Source: Opeltia flavorubescens (taxonomy: Eukaryota > Ascomycota > Lecanoromycetes > Teloschistales > Teloschistaceae). From it: a stretch of DNA of 64,000 nt. A program made the translations under genes and the position numbers. The stretch spans positions 868,001 to 932,000 of the forward strand of contig KE546981.1 in the NCBI GenBank assembly GCA_000442125.1, in the 5' to 3' direction. Positions 47,969-57,973 of this stretch are shown here, piece by piece (position 1 is the first letter of the stretch; every line of letters starts with the position of its first letter). A model generated the notes under the pieces. It was not told where the DNA came from and did no database searches. It saw only the letters and a program-made list of their open reading frames with translations.

Positions 47969-47981
47969 CCTCAAGCACAGT
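47969..47981 (+). repeat. LINE target-site duplication, right copy
   Basis: cctcaagcacagt, identical to 39825-39837. Marks the 5' end of the minus-strand element. Confidence 0.8.
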
Positions 47982-49260
47982 AGATCCAACAATGAGTAGA
48001 AACGGCCTAGGCAATCTGAAAAAATGTGTCCACATAGTGAAGAAGCTTGAGGTGGGACAGTGTCCTATATCAGCGTCTTTTTATCGCCGTCAGCTTAGCA
48101 ATGTGGACGTTGTTTCAGCTATCGCATATGGAGTAGCTTGGGTACGTTTCTTTAGCCATTTGTATACAATGATGAGATGCGGGTGGGATTCAAATTATCG
48201 TCATTAAGCGTACCTGTGAACTCTGTACGAAAAATCTCGTATTGGCATCATGTACTTTGATAGCCTGCACATGCAAGGCCCAGTAGTCAACAGTCGCGCA
48301 AGTCGATGTAACGATGCTTGGCCTGGGAAGATCCATCTTCTCTACAAAAGACATAGAGACGTCTGTCAGATATCGTTCGACAAGCCACGCATGAGATTCC
48401 ATATGTTATTCTAGTGTTGATAAGGAACACCGAGTCAATCTATTGAAATGACCAATGGATCCAGCGATGCAGGTCACAGCATCGACTCCCTTCTTGGTGA
48501 AGGACGTGGAGACGGACCCACCTTTTGTCGTCGGTGAGAGATCAACCAGAGTAGTCTACTGGACAGATTGTTCTACGGGTTGATCGGGGTAGTTGATATA
48601 CTGCGACTCATTACCGTCCTTGGAGATAAACTCCGACCTTACACCTCCAGGCGGTATCTCTGGGTGCAACTCCTCGTCAATTGGGGGTGGTAGCAGGGTA
48701 TGGCGGCATTCACCATTTCGGTTTAAGTACGCACCGCCTGCACCGATCGACCAGCTTCTGCAATGCGATCTCAATTTTTTCTATCACCACAGCCCATTCG
48801 CTACATGCTCTCTGTGCATCGGGCTTTTTTAAAAGTGTGTTCCTTTTTCTATGGGACGCCCACGACAAGAAGATCGTGGATGTCCAAGGTAGTTTTACCC
48901 GTCAACGCTACATCTAATACCATTAAATGTTTCCAGATCGAATGATGAAACAAGCAATCAGCAGGCGGGAATACAGCAGCTTTGCTTACCAATGACGCAT
49001 AGAATGTCATTAAAAGTCTCCAGACGAACTGATGAAACAGGTAACCAGCACGCAGGAGGGTTCCTGTTGTGTAAAGTCTTCATACAACGGACTGGTGAAG
49101 CCACATACCATCTTCTTCGAAGAAGCATTGCTAGAGGATCGTCATCGTGATAAGACGCTACCAAGCTGCAGCCAACATCACCGTTATAGGAACAACCTTG
49201 ACAGTCTAGCCATCCGCAAACCTCGAGGATTTCAAGCTGAGACGTCCCGAGAGTACTGCT
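47982..49260. other. Gene-poor region with a short direct repeat
   Basis: Only short frames without domains. Two related blocks (about 48924-48968 and 49009-49055, both with cattaaa.gt.tccaga, ga.tgatgaaaca and cagca.gc.gg) form an ~86-bp spaced direct repeat. A minus-strand segment near 48735-48774 has CRRC and a Lys-rich context but no gene model could be built. Confidence 0.4.
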
Positions 49261-49269
49261 AAGTTCAGA

Positions 49270-49514
49270 GTGCGTTGACCGCCAGCCTATCAAGTTTGAA
49301 AACTCGAATATATCTAGCTACTGCGAATCTTGTAGCTGGTGAAAAGGCTGATTATACTATATATGCTGCCTACATTCAAAATATACATATTTCAGGCGGT
49401 ATTACGATAGCTCTGTACAACTCTGACGCGAAGAATATCGCAGCACATAAAGAGGACGAGCAAATGATTCCTAGCTTGGATATTCAAAATTCAAATTCTC
49501 AACCGCCAATTTGA
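49270..49514 (+). pseudogene. Partial paralogue of the gene at 52498-53742
   Basis: Its last 60 residues match the C-terminus of the 414-residue orphan protein: NIHISGGITIALYNSDAKNI against DMHIPGDIRMASYNSAAKGI, then AAHKEDEQMIPSLDIQ against AAHKEDEEMTPSLDVQ. Nothing upstream of about 49270 matches the rest of that protein. It is in opposite orientation, so this is a truncated, inverted duplicate. It could be expressed as a short peptide, but most likely it is a gene fragment. Confidence 0.65.
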
Positions 49515-49590
49515 GTAGTGTCGATCCACTAAACTGATGGCTGCCCATGATTTCGCAGCTTGATCAACATAGTGATCGTCTTCTCGACAC

Positions 49591-50456
49591 TTACCTCACG
49601 AGCAGCACTGCTGAGCCGAGAACAGCCGATAGCAGCCAGGCTCGAGCCTCGAATTTCTCAGCAGTGCCAGTGAACGGGCTCGGTGAAGGCGCGGTCACAT
49701 TCCCAGTCGCAGACGTCGTTGGTGAAGTAGCAGTAGGTCCGGCGGTACCATTACTCGAGCTACCGCCCCCACTACCTGATGGAGGGTTTTGAACCTGAAT
49801 GTAATTCGCGGCAACAAGACTGCCCACGCCTCCCTCGGAGGCGAAGCGTTGGACGTTGAAGCTCATCCGATTGCCTGGCGCGGCATTCACATTATTGACA
49901 TTGAAAGGACTATCCGCAGGCGGTGGCGCGAATCCGGCCTCTTGCTCGAATAGATAAAAGACGTAATCGTGTGCGATGTCGCCTGGGGGCGGCGCTGGAC
50001 CATTGTAGAGCGCTACAGGCTCTGTGGTATTGATAAGGGTACCATTAAGAGAGAAGGTGAGTCCAGCTTGCCAGAAATGCAGGCGGGTTGTTCGGCCCGC
50101 TCCAAGGCCCGGGGCGAGGGGAAGTTGTACCGGGTCTAGCGCGGAAGCGTTGACTCGGGAGGATGGGATAGAAAGATCGATTAAGAGAAGAGTGTAAGTC
50201 TTGGATGTTGATCCAGCTTGGTAGTTGATCGTCGGGATTGACGATGTCTCTACTGAGAGTCAGTGCAACTGAACAGGAACAATTGACGGAAGTGAAACCG
50301 ACGCATTTGCCCAAGCCTGATACCTGGTGTCACTATAGTGGAGCCATATTTTACCGACAACGGTGAATCTGTTGCTGGCGTGGTTCCCGCTGGTGTTTGT
50401 GATGACGCACACGCGACAAGTAAAGAAGCTACGATGACGCGGATGATGGAGTACAT
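49591..50456 (-). CDS. Secreted PEBP-family protein, probably GPI-anchored
   Basis: Exons 50456-50324 and 50252-49591 join in phase 1 over a 71-nt intron (donor gtatca, acceptor ctctcag), giving 264 residues. Signal peptide: MYSIIRVIVASLLVACASSQ. The PEBP fold is visible as YTLLLIDLSIPSS, then TTRLHFWQAGLTF, then YNGPAPPPGDIAHDYVFYLF and GNRMSFNVQRFA. The usual DPDxP and GxHR boxes are replaced by LIDLS and HFWQ, as in the diverged secreted fungal branch. A Ser/Gly/Thr-rich linker and a hydrophobic end (ARAWLLSAVLGSAVLLVR) suggest a GPI anchor. It would act at the cell surface; the ligand is unknown. Confidence 0.8.
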
Positions 50457-51244
50457 AGTTGTTGTCTGGTTTTCGATTGTACAAAAAGTTCAATATGACT
50501 GTAATGAATTTAGTATCAATGATATGCAATTGCGAACAATCCCCAATTGATCCTTTTATCTTTTTCTTCATGATATCATTGGTGCTAACTCCGTGCGGCA
50601 GAGTATTTTATAGCGCCGGCAATTAATTTTTACATCCGAATGCAACCCAAGAACCCTAAAATGATGCGTAGGAAATTAAAGGATCATGTTTTGACTTCTG
50701 TCAGGGATGCTGCCTGGATGCCTTCCTCCGTAAAGGCCGGCATCTCTTCAGTTTCCTGGGATTTAACGGGGAAAGCTTCCAGGCAACGAAAATTCAAGGA
50801 CAAGGATAGCGCGTGCGACCTTTTGTCAAACTCACGTCTCCCATTGTCTGTGCCGTATTTTGCTGTACCCTCAAATTGCTTTATTATCAATAGTATCGAA
50901 TGTGCGGTCAGGCAGTATCCATCCAAAATTCAGAGATCAGCGCAACAAATGAATGCAGTAGGCAATCGCTCCGCAGAAAACGAAGTAAGTTGCCACTACC
51001 TGTCGTTGAGGCTGCGCAACAGTGTACCACGGTAATGTTGGTAAATTGGAGAATATGGAATGACTTTTTCCGACTCAAGGACATGGGTATTGGCTCTATC
51101 TTGCTCTTTTCCATCACTTGTGCGTTTTCCAAATTTCAATTGAATACAGAGTCCAGTGTCATATGCGTAAATCATAAATAAATTCTTTCGTTTCTTCTGT
51201 CTCTATTCCGCAAGTCGCAACATCGAGGTCTCGATTCACTGGTC
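50457..51244. other. Divergent intergenic region
   Basis: Promoter region between the PEBP gene (minus) and the F-box-like gene (plus). Frames at 50640-51035 and 50908-51132 have no domain evidence. Confidence 0.5.
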
Positions 51245-52312
51245 ATGTTTGCCAAGCTACAGCAATTTGGGCCTCCGACTCCAAAACCACCCTTTCTTTT
51301 GACAAGTCTTTTTGCTATATTCGATGGCGATCATGTAGTTGCAGATCGCCATGAGCGGAGATCAGATTCAGCGTTCATTGATCTGCCAGTGAGCATTATA
51401 CGGAATATTCAAAGTTCCCTACCACTGGCATCTGTTGTTAGTCTTGTCCTCACCAATCGAAGCCTACTTAAAATATTGGGAGTTGAGTCATTGCGTTCTA
51501 TAAATCTCCCGGAAAACAACGACCAAAGGACAGATTTCCTTTTGATGTTGCAAAGAGATCTGCCGGACTGGCAACTCTGTCACCCATGCTCTGCTTTCCA
51601 CCCAGTAGAGAAGAAGTCGAATCCTACGGCTATGTGGCGACGGATGGACGAGCCAGAATGTGTGCAGACGAGCGGCTATATAACTTTGGGATACCCGTAT
51701 AAATTAAAATTCCAGCATGCGCAAGCAGTGATGAACCGCTACCGATTCGGTACGCTCAACGGAGATGACTTGGAGACGCTGTCATTTGAATATGACCGTT
51801 TTACTTCTCGGAGCGTAATCACTGCCTCCATCGAGGCCGGCGGTCTTGTCTTGCGAACGACCTCGATGATGCGACTGAAGAATCCGTGGAGTATGGGAGA
51901 GAAGAAGACTGTGTTGACTTGGCCTGAGGTATGTATACATATGTCTCGTCATCCGGAGCCCTTGGCTGCGGCAATCCGATGCCAGCTCAAGCACGGTACC
52001 ATGCAATCTTGCGTCGAATGCAGCAGATGGAAATCCTGCGCCGAATGTCAAAGTTTATTTCATGTGCAGGTACACGGAGTGGATGCAGATGAGATCACTG
52101 TACAACTTGTGATGCGGAAATCGCTTGGGCCTTGCGAAACACCATTCGATCCGGCTTGGCGGAGACATATTGATCGTGTGAGGGTATACAGCAAAACCGA
52201 GAGGGATCTTTGGAAGGCAAAATTGGCTCTGGAGATGGCAGAATACAATAGGAGCCAAGAGAAGTATACCAAGAGTGAACCGAGCACTGATGTCCATCTG
52301 AAAAGCGAGTAG
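51245..52312 (+). CDS. F-box-like protein
   Basis: Single-exon frame of 355 residues, ATG at 51245. Residues about 44-80 form an F-box-like helix set (FIDLPVSIIRNIQSSLPLAS then LVLTNRSLLKILG). It is followed by the WQLCHPCSAFHPV motif that often comes after the F-box in fungal proteins. A C-terminal Cys motif CVECSRWKSCAECQ sits near residue 255-270. F-box proteins bring substrates to SCF ubiquitin ligases by binding Skp1; the substrate is unknown. Intact and normal in composition. Convergent with the gene at 52498-53742. Confidence 0.7.
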   Translation: MFAKLQQFGPPTPKPPFLLTSLFAIFDGDHVVADRHERRSDSAFIDLPVSIIRNIQSSLPLASVVSLVLTNRSLLKILGVESLRSINLPENNDQRTDFLLMLQRDLPDWQLCHPCSAFHPVEKKSNPTAMWRRMDEPECVQTSGYITLGYPYKLKFQHAQAVMNRYRFGTLNGDDLETLSFEYDRFTSRSVITASIEAGGLVLRTTSMMRLKNPWSMGEKKTVLTWPEVCIHMSRHPEPLAAAIRCQLKHGTMQSCVECSRWKSCAECQSLFHVQVHGVDADEITVQLVMRKSLGPCETPFDPAWRRHIDRVRVYSKTERDLWKAKLALEMAEYNRSQEKYTKSEPSTDVHLKSE

Positions 52313-52497
52313 CATCAGACGTTGTAGTAGCAATAGTCTTTATGTGATTTGGCTTGATGTATATAGTAAATCATTGGGTTGGCATCTCTATTGCATGCAC
52401 AAGGAAGAATACCGTTAAGGCCCCAAATAATATTACAAGCTACAAGTAACAATGATCGCATATCGACATACAGCTCGTAATCTATCAGAAACAAAGC

Positions 52498-53742
52498 CTA
52501 AACAAACTTGTGGTTGAGCATTTGAACATCCAAGCTAGGAGTCATTTCCTCGTCCTCTTTATGCGCTGCGATTCCTTTCGCGGCAGAGTTGTAAGAAGCC
52601 ATCCTAATATCGCCTGGGATATGCATATCTTTGTTACAGGCAGCGTAAATAATGCTGTCAGTCCATTCAGCAGCATCACGCTCAGCGGCTGGGATGTACT
52701 TCCCAGCGATTGTCAATTTCTCATATTGATTATTTGCTTTCTCTGCTATATTAGAGGTCGCTACGGACTCTCGATGCTGGAGATCCAAGATGAATTGCAT
52801 GGCGATGTCCAGCGGTATTCGGACTACATCATATTGCTCCGACGCCTCGTCGATGATTCTTTGTTGTAACGTAAGTGATTTTGACTCGATAGTGTCGAAG
52901 CATATGGGAGCGCTGAGACCATGATCATCGCCTGTCAGCACCAGAAGTACGTTTTGCCGCCGCGCCTGCCTGTCTAGTAGTATTCGATTATGAGGCTCCC
53001 CCTCAATGTCTGATATGATCAATTCGTCGAAGACAACGATAAGAGCCCGAGAGAGCGGGAATAGGTGACGGTGCTGTGGGGAGCTGCAATCTACCGGGCA
53101 AGTTCCATCTTCGGATTCCTGATGCATTTTGTTCATAAGTGATGTCACTTGTTTGATCAGATGCCTGTGTGCCTTCACGATCCCATCAATCGTATCAGGA
53201 CCAGTAGCTGTGATTTTCACCAAGTTCGCAAAGAAGTGTCTGTAATTGAGGTTTGGTCTGTTGTTGTAGTAGCGGAACCAGAATTTGTAGATGGTGCCGA
53301 GGATGAAAGACGGACATTGGCCGAATTTTTGAGCGGATTGGGCCCAATAGAATGTCGTTGGCTTATTACAAAACTGAACATAATTCCAGTAGTGTATCGC
53401 CTCTGGTGGTGCGGTTGCGCCCTGGAGTTTAAAAGCCAATTCTGTTCGCCAATTATCTTGGATGTCGCGACAGTGATCACATGTCCTATCTTCATAATAC
53501 TGCCTTTGGAGTTCAGTTCTGATTCTAGCTTCCATCTCTGGCGTCACTGGATAATGTACCGGACTCGGTGACTTTATTGGAGAATATGGCGTAGAGCAAA
53601 TTTTGGGGTTCTGGATGCGTAATCTTGGGATATTTATTGCTCCATCTTCATCTCGCCAGAGACAAAATCTGTGGGAACGGAGAGTGAATGAAGGACGTGT
53701 AGGGACTGGGATGCGTGATGCTTTTCTCTGATTTGAATCCAT
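52498..53742 (-). CDS. Orphan 414-residue protein
   Basis: The frame is open back to a TTG at 53748, but the first ATG is at 53742 (MDSNQRKASRIPVPTRPSF). It has a basic Pro-rich N-terminus, one Cys pair (TCDHCRDI) near residue 92, an aromatic region (NYVQFCNKPTTFYWAQSAQK, YKFWFRYYNNRPNLNYRHFF) and a C-terminal segment AAHKEDEEMTPSLDVQ that is duplicated in the fragment at 49270-49514. The middle stretch HLFPLSRALIVVFDELII..LVLTGDD has alternating hydrophobic strands, perhaps an alpha/beta fold. No family recognised. Confidence 0.6.
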   Translation of the reverse strand: MDSNQRKASRIPVPTRPSFTLRSHRFCLWRDEDGAINIPRLRIQNPKICSTPYSPIKSPSPVHYPVTPEMEARIRTELQRQYYEDRTCDHCRDIQDNWRTELAFKLQGATAPPEAIHYWNYVQFCNKPTTFYWAQSAQKFGQCPSFILGTIYKFWFRYYNNRPNLNYRHFFANLVKITATGPDTIDGIVKAHRHLIKQVTSLMNKMHQESEDGTCPVDCSSPQHRHLFPLSRALIVVFDELIISDIEGEPHNRILLDRQARRQNVLLVLTGDDHGLSAPICFDTIESKSLTLQQRIIDEASEQYDVVRIPLDIAMQFILDLQHRESVATSNIAEKANNQYEKLTIAGKYIPAAERDAAEWTDSIIYAACNKDMHIPGDIRMASYNSAAKGIAAHKEDEEMTPSLDVQMLNHKFV

Positions 53743-55411
53743 ATCCAACGAAGCCGTTATGATTTAGAAGCCGTAGTCGCTGTAGCTTAGTTATACGAAG
53801 GTTGGTAAGAGGGTTTGATGAAGAGGAAAGAGGTTTTAGCTATGTAGTATTACTGACTATGTCTGATCTGAGTTATTTTGAGGGAATTCTTAATCGTATT
53901 TGAATCAAATTGGACTAGATTTGGATAAAGGCTTAGTACCTGATCTTTGATTATCACCTATGCTTGATATCTTTCATCGGTTTCCACTAGATACGCATTG
54001 AATAAACCTTATGACTCGTGCATGAGGGGCAGTTTTATTTGCAATCAACGTTTTCTGCAAACATATCGCTGTTGGCTTCTTCCCTTGGCATCGGTAAAGT
54101 CTCAAGCATGATACGGCCAGGACTTCTCGGAGCAGGTCTCTAGAGGATTCTTCTTGGACTTTTCATGACATTGCTTGTCAAGTCTTGCCTTAATTACATT
54201 CTATACTGGATTTGCAAAAGAACTCCAAAATGCGCGGAATACCACTGTACTCCCTTCCGTGGGGAAGAGGAGAATTGCTAATATCGAGATTTATTCGATT
54301 CTACACTTTAATATACCGCTTCGCGTACTTGAACGCCGAGAAGAGGTGAAGATATTAGTATGGTAATTCAACCTGATCAAACCGCAAAAGAATCCGTTTG
54401 AAAGACTGAGATAAATCATCTATCTCTAAGAAGCTGCTGGACTATATCTGACTTTGCTAATATAAAAATGAGTTGTTACCGTGGCCTACGTCTTCTAAGT
54501 AGGTTGTTACGTTTAAAAACGTCCATGATTCCTGACCAATAGAGAAGGACTACAATTGAAATTTTTAATTCGCCCGTAAACTGATCGCAATAGTCTGCAC
54601 AAGCCTGTACTTGTGTTTACTTAGAAGCCTATGTAGTTGACTGACAGGAGCAATATATTGACGAGAATAGTCAAAGTTAGCAATTTTGGATATGCAAAAT
54701 GGACATTTACGACTGGTATACCTTTTACTACTGTGTGCATTATTCGAGTCTGTAATATCGATACCTCGATTTCCTTCGAATCGAATCCTGAAGCCTAGCA
54801 ACTGATAGTTTCTATGTGCCCACACCATACTTGTGATGATTGCTAGGCTTGAAAATCACAGGTAACATAGGTCTCCGTGCGAGTAACTCCATTGTCACTT
54901 CGAATTCCTGATTTGAACCTTTGATAAATTCCCACAGGTTTGGGCTCTGTAGATCAACAACCTTGATCACAAATCTAATGTCCTGGATCTTCATGTGTGA
55001 TCTTGTCCGACAAAGGAGCACCAGGAGGTTACATCGTGCGGCACTGACAAGGCCAGAAGAAGGGCACCGCTCCAGCAGAGACTGCAGTGTCTTCTGGGCA
55101 AGGGGATCTGGAATCTGAATGTGACACCTCAAGCGAGTATAATCGCCTGTGATTCGGTACCTCATCGCTAAATACCCGTCGATCTGACAGAATGAGCTTA
55201 GCGGTCAGCATGCACGCTGCATGCACGTAATCTTCCTCTCGAGGGAACATTTATTTTGCAGGACTTTTTAAGATGTTGAACTCCGAGCGACGTATTTAAG
55301 AGGCAGCAACCACAATGTACCTGAGCAGAAGTCAACCTCGCAAAGCGTACGATCTCAACAATAGGAGAAGTCATAAATCAGACCAAGAATATCTGACAAA
55401 AAATTGCAGTC
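53743..55411. other. Mostly non-coding; one weak minus-strand frame
   Basis: 1.7 kb. The best frame is 54812-55165 minus (117 residues, ATG at 55165), with alternating hydrophobic segments but no domain. It might be a relic of a longer gene. The last 300 bp should include the promoter of the secreted-protein gene at 55412. Confidence 0.35.
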
Positions 55412-55838
55412 ATGTTGTCGAGAGCATTCCTAGTGACCATCCTTTCCGCAACCGTAGCTCTTGCAACCTACACCTGCCCGGCAAACAAGTACCCCTACTG
55501 CTGCACATCATATATGTATTTCAATGACTGTAAGGCATTGAGGCTTCTACTTCCTATTTTATTGCAGCAAGGAACTAATGGAACGTGAGGCGAATACGAA
55601 ACCATCACGTCAGGAAGCGAGTTTGGAGAATTCACTGGAACGTGTACATCAACGCGTCCGTACGCTTTTTGCTGCTATAGTGTAAGCTTATTCTGTTGAG
55701 ATAATCAAGCAACGGCAAATCACTCGTCGAAGATGAAGCTGATTATGTATGACTTTTTCAAAGTCAGCGGATCCGTCGACTCGTTGCAGCGGTCAGATTC
55801 AAGAATATTGTACAGTCACCACAACGAAAGCATGTTGA
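55412..55838 (+). CDS. Hydrophobin-like cysteine-rich secreted protein
   Basis: Three exons fit by frame: 55412-55529, 55590-55681 and 55797-55838 (introns 60 nt phase 1 with branch gaactaat, and 115 nt phase 0). The 83-residue preprotein starts with a signal peptide (MLSRAFLVTILSATVALA). Its cysteines follow the order C, CC, C, C, CC, C (YTCPANKYPYCC, FNDC, GTC, FCC, YC) plus one at the end. This is the hydrophobin order of eight, but the protein is shorter than class I or II hydrophobins, with small loops. It may be a hydrophobin-like or other disulfide-rich secreted protein. The second intron's acceptor is less certain because two other AGs occur nearby. Confidence 0.5.
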
Positions 55839-56439
55839 AGCAGTTGAACACCAATACAAGAGGAAATGTTTGAAAGTGCAAAGGGCATAGCATTGCTGCT
55901 CCTTTGCTAGGATCACTGACTCAATAATGACGAACATGGTCTTTCCTTTTTCCGGTGGTATATGATAGAAGTTTGATAATGTGTGCAGGAAGAATGATAT
56001 GTTTTTTGATCAAACAGGCTCGAGGCCTATCAAACTATTGCTTTAAGTCGTTCATGAATGCAGCGATTTTGAGGCGTAAGCAAAAGGCTAGGGGACCAGG
56101 GAACAGGCCAAATTGAATTATCTATCACCTTTTGACTGTTGTTTGTCAAAAATCATATCAGCCTTTGGATTGTCCCAGTTCAGGTCATCTTAAAGATTAT
56201 ATTCCAGTGCAGGATACCAGACTAGTCACTCGAGCTCTGCGTTTCGTGGAGTATAAAAGGAATTTGAAAGTCTCAGAGCGATTACAGTAGCGCAATAGTA
56301 TCGATGAGTCATGATCGCAGCTACGCCGCGCATGATGAGATTTACGCGCTGCATTCTGTGACGTCTGTCTTGGCGTTTGTCTTAGACTTCCGAAGCTCTT
56401 TTCTCCGAGCACTCCATCCAAGCATCCTCAAATGAGGCC
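55839..56439. other. Intergenic region
   Basis: No supported gene. The minus frame 56197-56421 has no recognisable features. Promoter of the following gene expected here. Confidence 0.5.
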
Positions 56440-57111
56440 ATGTCCATACATTTCAGCCTCAGCAGGCTATTCAGTTGTTGCTTTAAGCGCCCTCAGAAGT
56501 ACCATGTCAAGGAGAAAGCAATCCCAGAGCTCCAACCGCATNGCTATCAGCTGTATCCCCCACCACCACCTCAAGTAATCCTCGCCAGCCGGTCCGAATA
56601 CTACCAGAAACTCCGATACCGCAAGTACTGGCCACCAGAAAATACCCCTGATACACCACTGCTGTGCTTGTATCGTCTATACGAGTTTCTTGTTGTCGAT
56701 GACGTCACAGCTTATCGGAATACGATCGAATACTTTTGCAGGCAACGGACCTGGGCTGTTCGTGGCATTCCAGATCCAAAGGACCCCGATCCATGTCGAT
56801 ACGCTTTTCTTGCCTGTCTGCCGGCTCTTCTAAAGGCTGCGTTCAATGAGAGGATCAAGCTTGGGCTCGTGCGGGATGTTCCAGCCATAATGTCGCCAGA
56901 ACAAGCCGAGGCATACCGCACCGCTCCAGAGTCATCTAAAACCTACGAAGAAGAACCGGAATGGACCAGAAGTGTGAAACCCCTTGAGAGCACCTTGTTT
57001 ATGGTCTCGCACGATGGCGTGACGATGAAAGGATTCGATGACCCAAGAGCGTCAAACTATTTTAAGCCGAAGAATATCCTAATCTGGGGACCTCATATCC
57101 ACTTCACGTGA
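56440..57111 (+). CDS. Hypothetical protein with N-terminal Cys pair and Pro-rich linker
   Basis: Frame of 223 residues, ATG at 56440. The N-terminus MSIHFSLSRLFSCCFKRPQK has a CC followed by basic residues, which would allow palmitoylation and membrane attachment (inference). A PPPPPQ linker precedes a helical, aromatic domain (SEYYQKLRYRKYWPP, CLYRLYEFLVVDDVTAYRNT, LACLPALLKAAFNERIKLGL). One base at 56542 is N, so one residue is unknown. It is convergent with the nucleotidyltransferase-like gene, 115 bp apart. Family not recognised. Confidence 0.6.
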   Translation: MSIHFSLSRLFSCCFKRPQKYHVKEKAIPELQPHXYQLYPPPPPQVILASRSEYYQKLRYRKYWPPENTPDTPLLCLYRLYEFLVVDDVTAYRNTIEYFCRQRTWAVRGIPDPKDPDPCRYAFLACLPALLKAAFNERIKLGLVRDVPAIMSPEQAEAYRTAPESSKTYEEEPEWTRSVKPLESTLFMVSHDGVTMKGFDDPRASNYFKPKNILIWGPHIHFT

Positions 57112-57226
57112 TCCCCAGCAATTCGCAGGGTTATTAATTAAAAAATACAATCGCCAGCCATGAGTGCTATGATACTCGTCAAGAGTTTATCGCCAACGAG
57201 CATGCGGCACTGGACCAAAGTCTTCA

Positions 57227-57973
57227 CTATCTAGTGATCCCGTTTGTATGATAACGTTTCCGATATTCAGATCCAATCAGTTTCAAGACGTCATCACTCG
57301 TATCTTTCTGATAACGGCGGCACCAGTCTCGTATGACTGCTGCAGGCACAGGACCACCATGCTGCTCAATGTAGCGCCGAAGATAGGAAACTGCATCAGG
57401 CAAATCATAAGCGCGAGCTTGATCAGGCCGAACAAGGCGATTCATCTTCCCACAGAAAGCATAATTCCACGGCGCAGCTATCACCCGCAGGCCTTTCTTG
57501 TAAAATACTACTTCATTCTGATGCATTGCTTCCTGGGTGACAACACGATGCACATCAGGTGGAATCCACAGCATGGTCTGATTGTTGAACCACTCTGCTC
57601 CCAAAGGGGTTGCACTCCGGCGTTGTGCGTATTTAGCGGCTTCGTCGAGCAAGACTCGCTCAGTGTTGTTGAGATTGGTCCCAAAGAAATCGACGTCGTG
57701 CGTGGAATCTCGGGTTCGTAGTAACATCGTATTGACGGCGCCTCCCACGGTGATGACTGTTATTTCCTGATGATGGCTGTCGATGTAATCGGCCATTATG
57801 TTCAAGGCGGCTCGTAACGTCTGTCGATCCAGCTCATAGTCTTCGACATGGATGGGTCTATCGTTGTAATCCAGTTGAGGTCTTGGTACCTGCAATATCA
57901 ATTCATGAGGACGCGAGATGGTGGTGCCCCCCCGCGGCTTGGCCTTGACCGATATGGACATGCCACACCCCAT
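57227..57973 (-). CDS. Nucleotidyltransferase-like protein with N-myristoylation signal
   Basis: The open frame reaches 58072, but only with a TTG. The first ATG is at 57973 and gives MGCGMSIS, a good N-myristoylation motif (Gly2, Ser6) with a nearby Cys. The product is 248 residues. Residues about 74-97 read VITVGGAVNTMLLRTRDSTH then DVDFF, the GG..(D)xDx signature of the polymerase-beta-type nucleotidyltransferase fold (metal-binding Asp pair). The rest (VVFYKKGLRVIAAPWNYAFC, GKMNRL, AYDLPDAVSYLRRYIEQHGG) matches the layout of fungal proteins with such domains. The substrate is unknown. Membrane tethering of a nucleotidyltransferase is unusual. Confidence 0.65.
   Translation of the reverse strand: MGCGMSISVKAKPRGGTTISRPHELILQVPRPQLDYNDRPIHVEDYELDRQTLRAALNIMADYIDSHHQEITVITVGGAVNTMLLRTRDSTHDVDFFGTNLNNTERVLLDEAAKYAQRRSATPLGAEWFNNQTMLWIPPDVHRVVTQEAMHQNEVVFYKKGLRVIAAPWNYAFCGKMNRLVRPDQARAYDLPDAVSYLRRYIEQHGGPVPAAVIRDWCRRYQKDTSDDVLKLIGSEYRKRYHTNGITR

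Noticed and set aside
53149-53571. 140-residue plus-strand frame
   Set aside because: Antisense shadow of the 414-residue orphan gene.
57248-57770. 157-residue plus-strand frame and a smaller one
   Set aside because: Antisense to the nucleotidyltransferase-like gene, which carries the GG...DVDFF signature.
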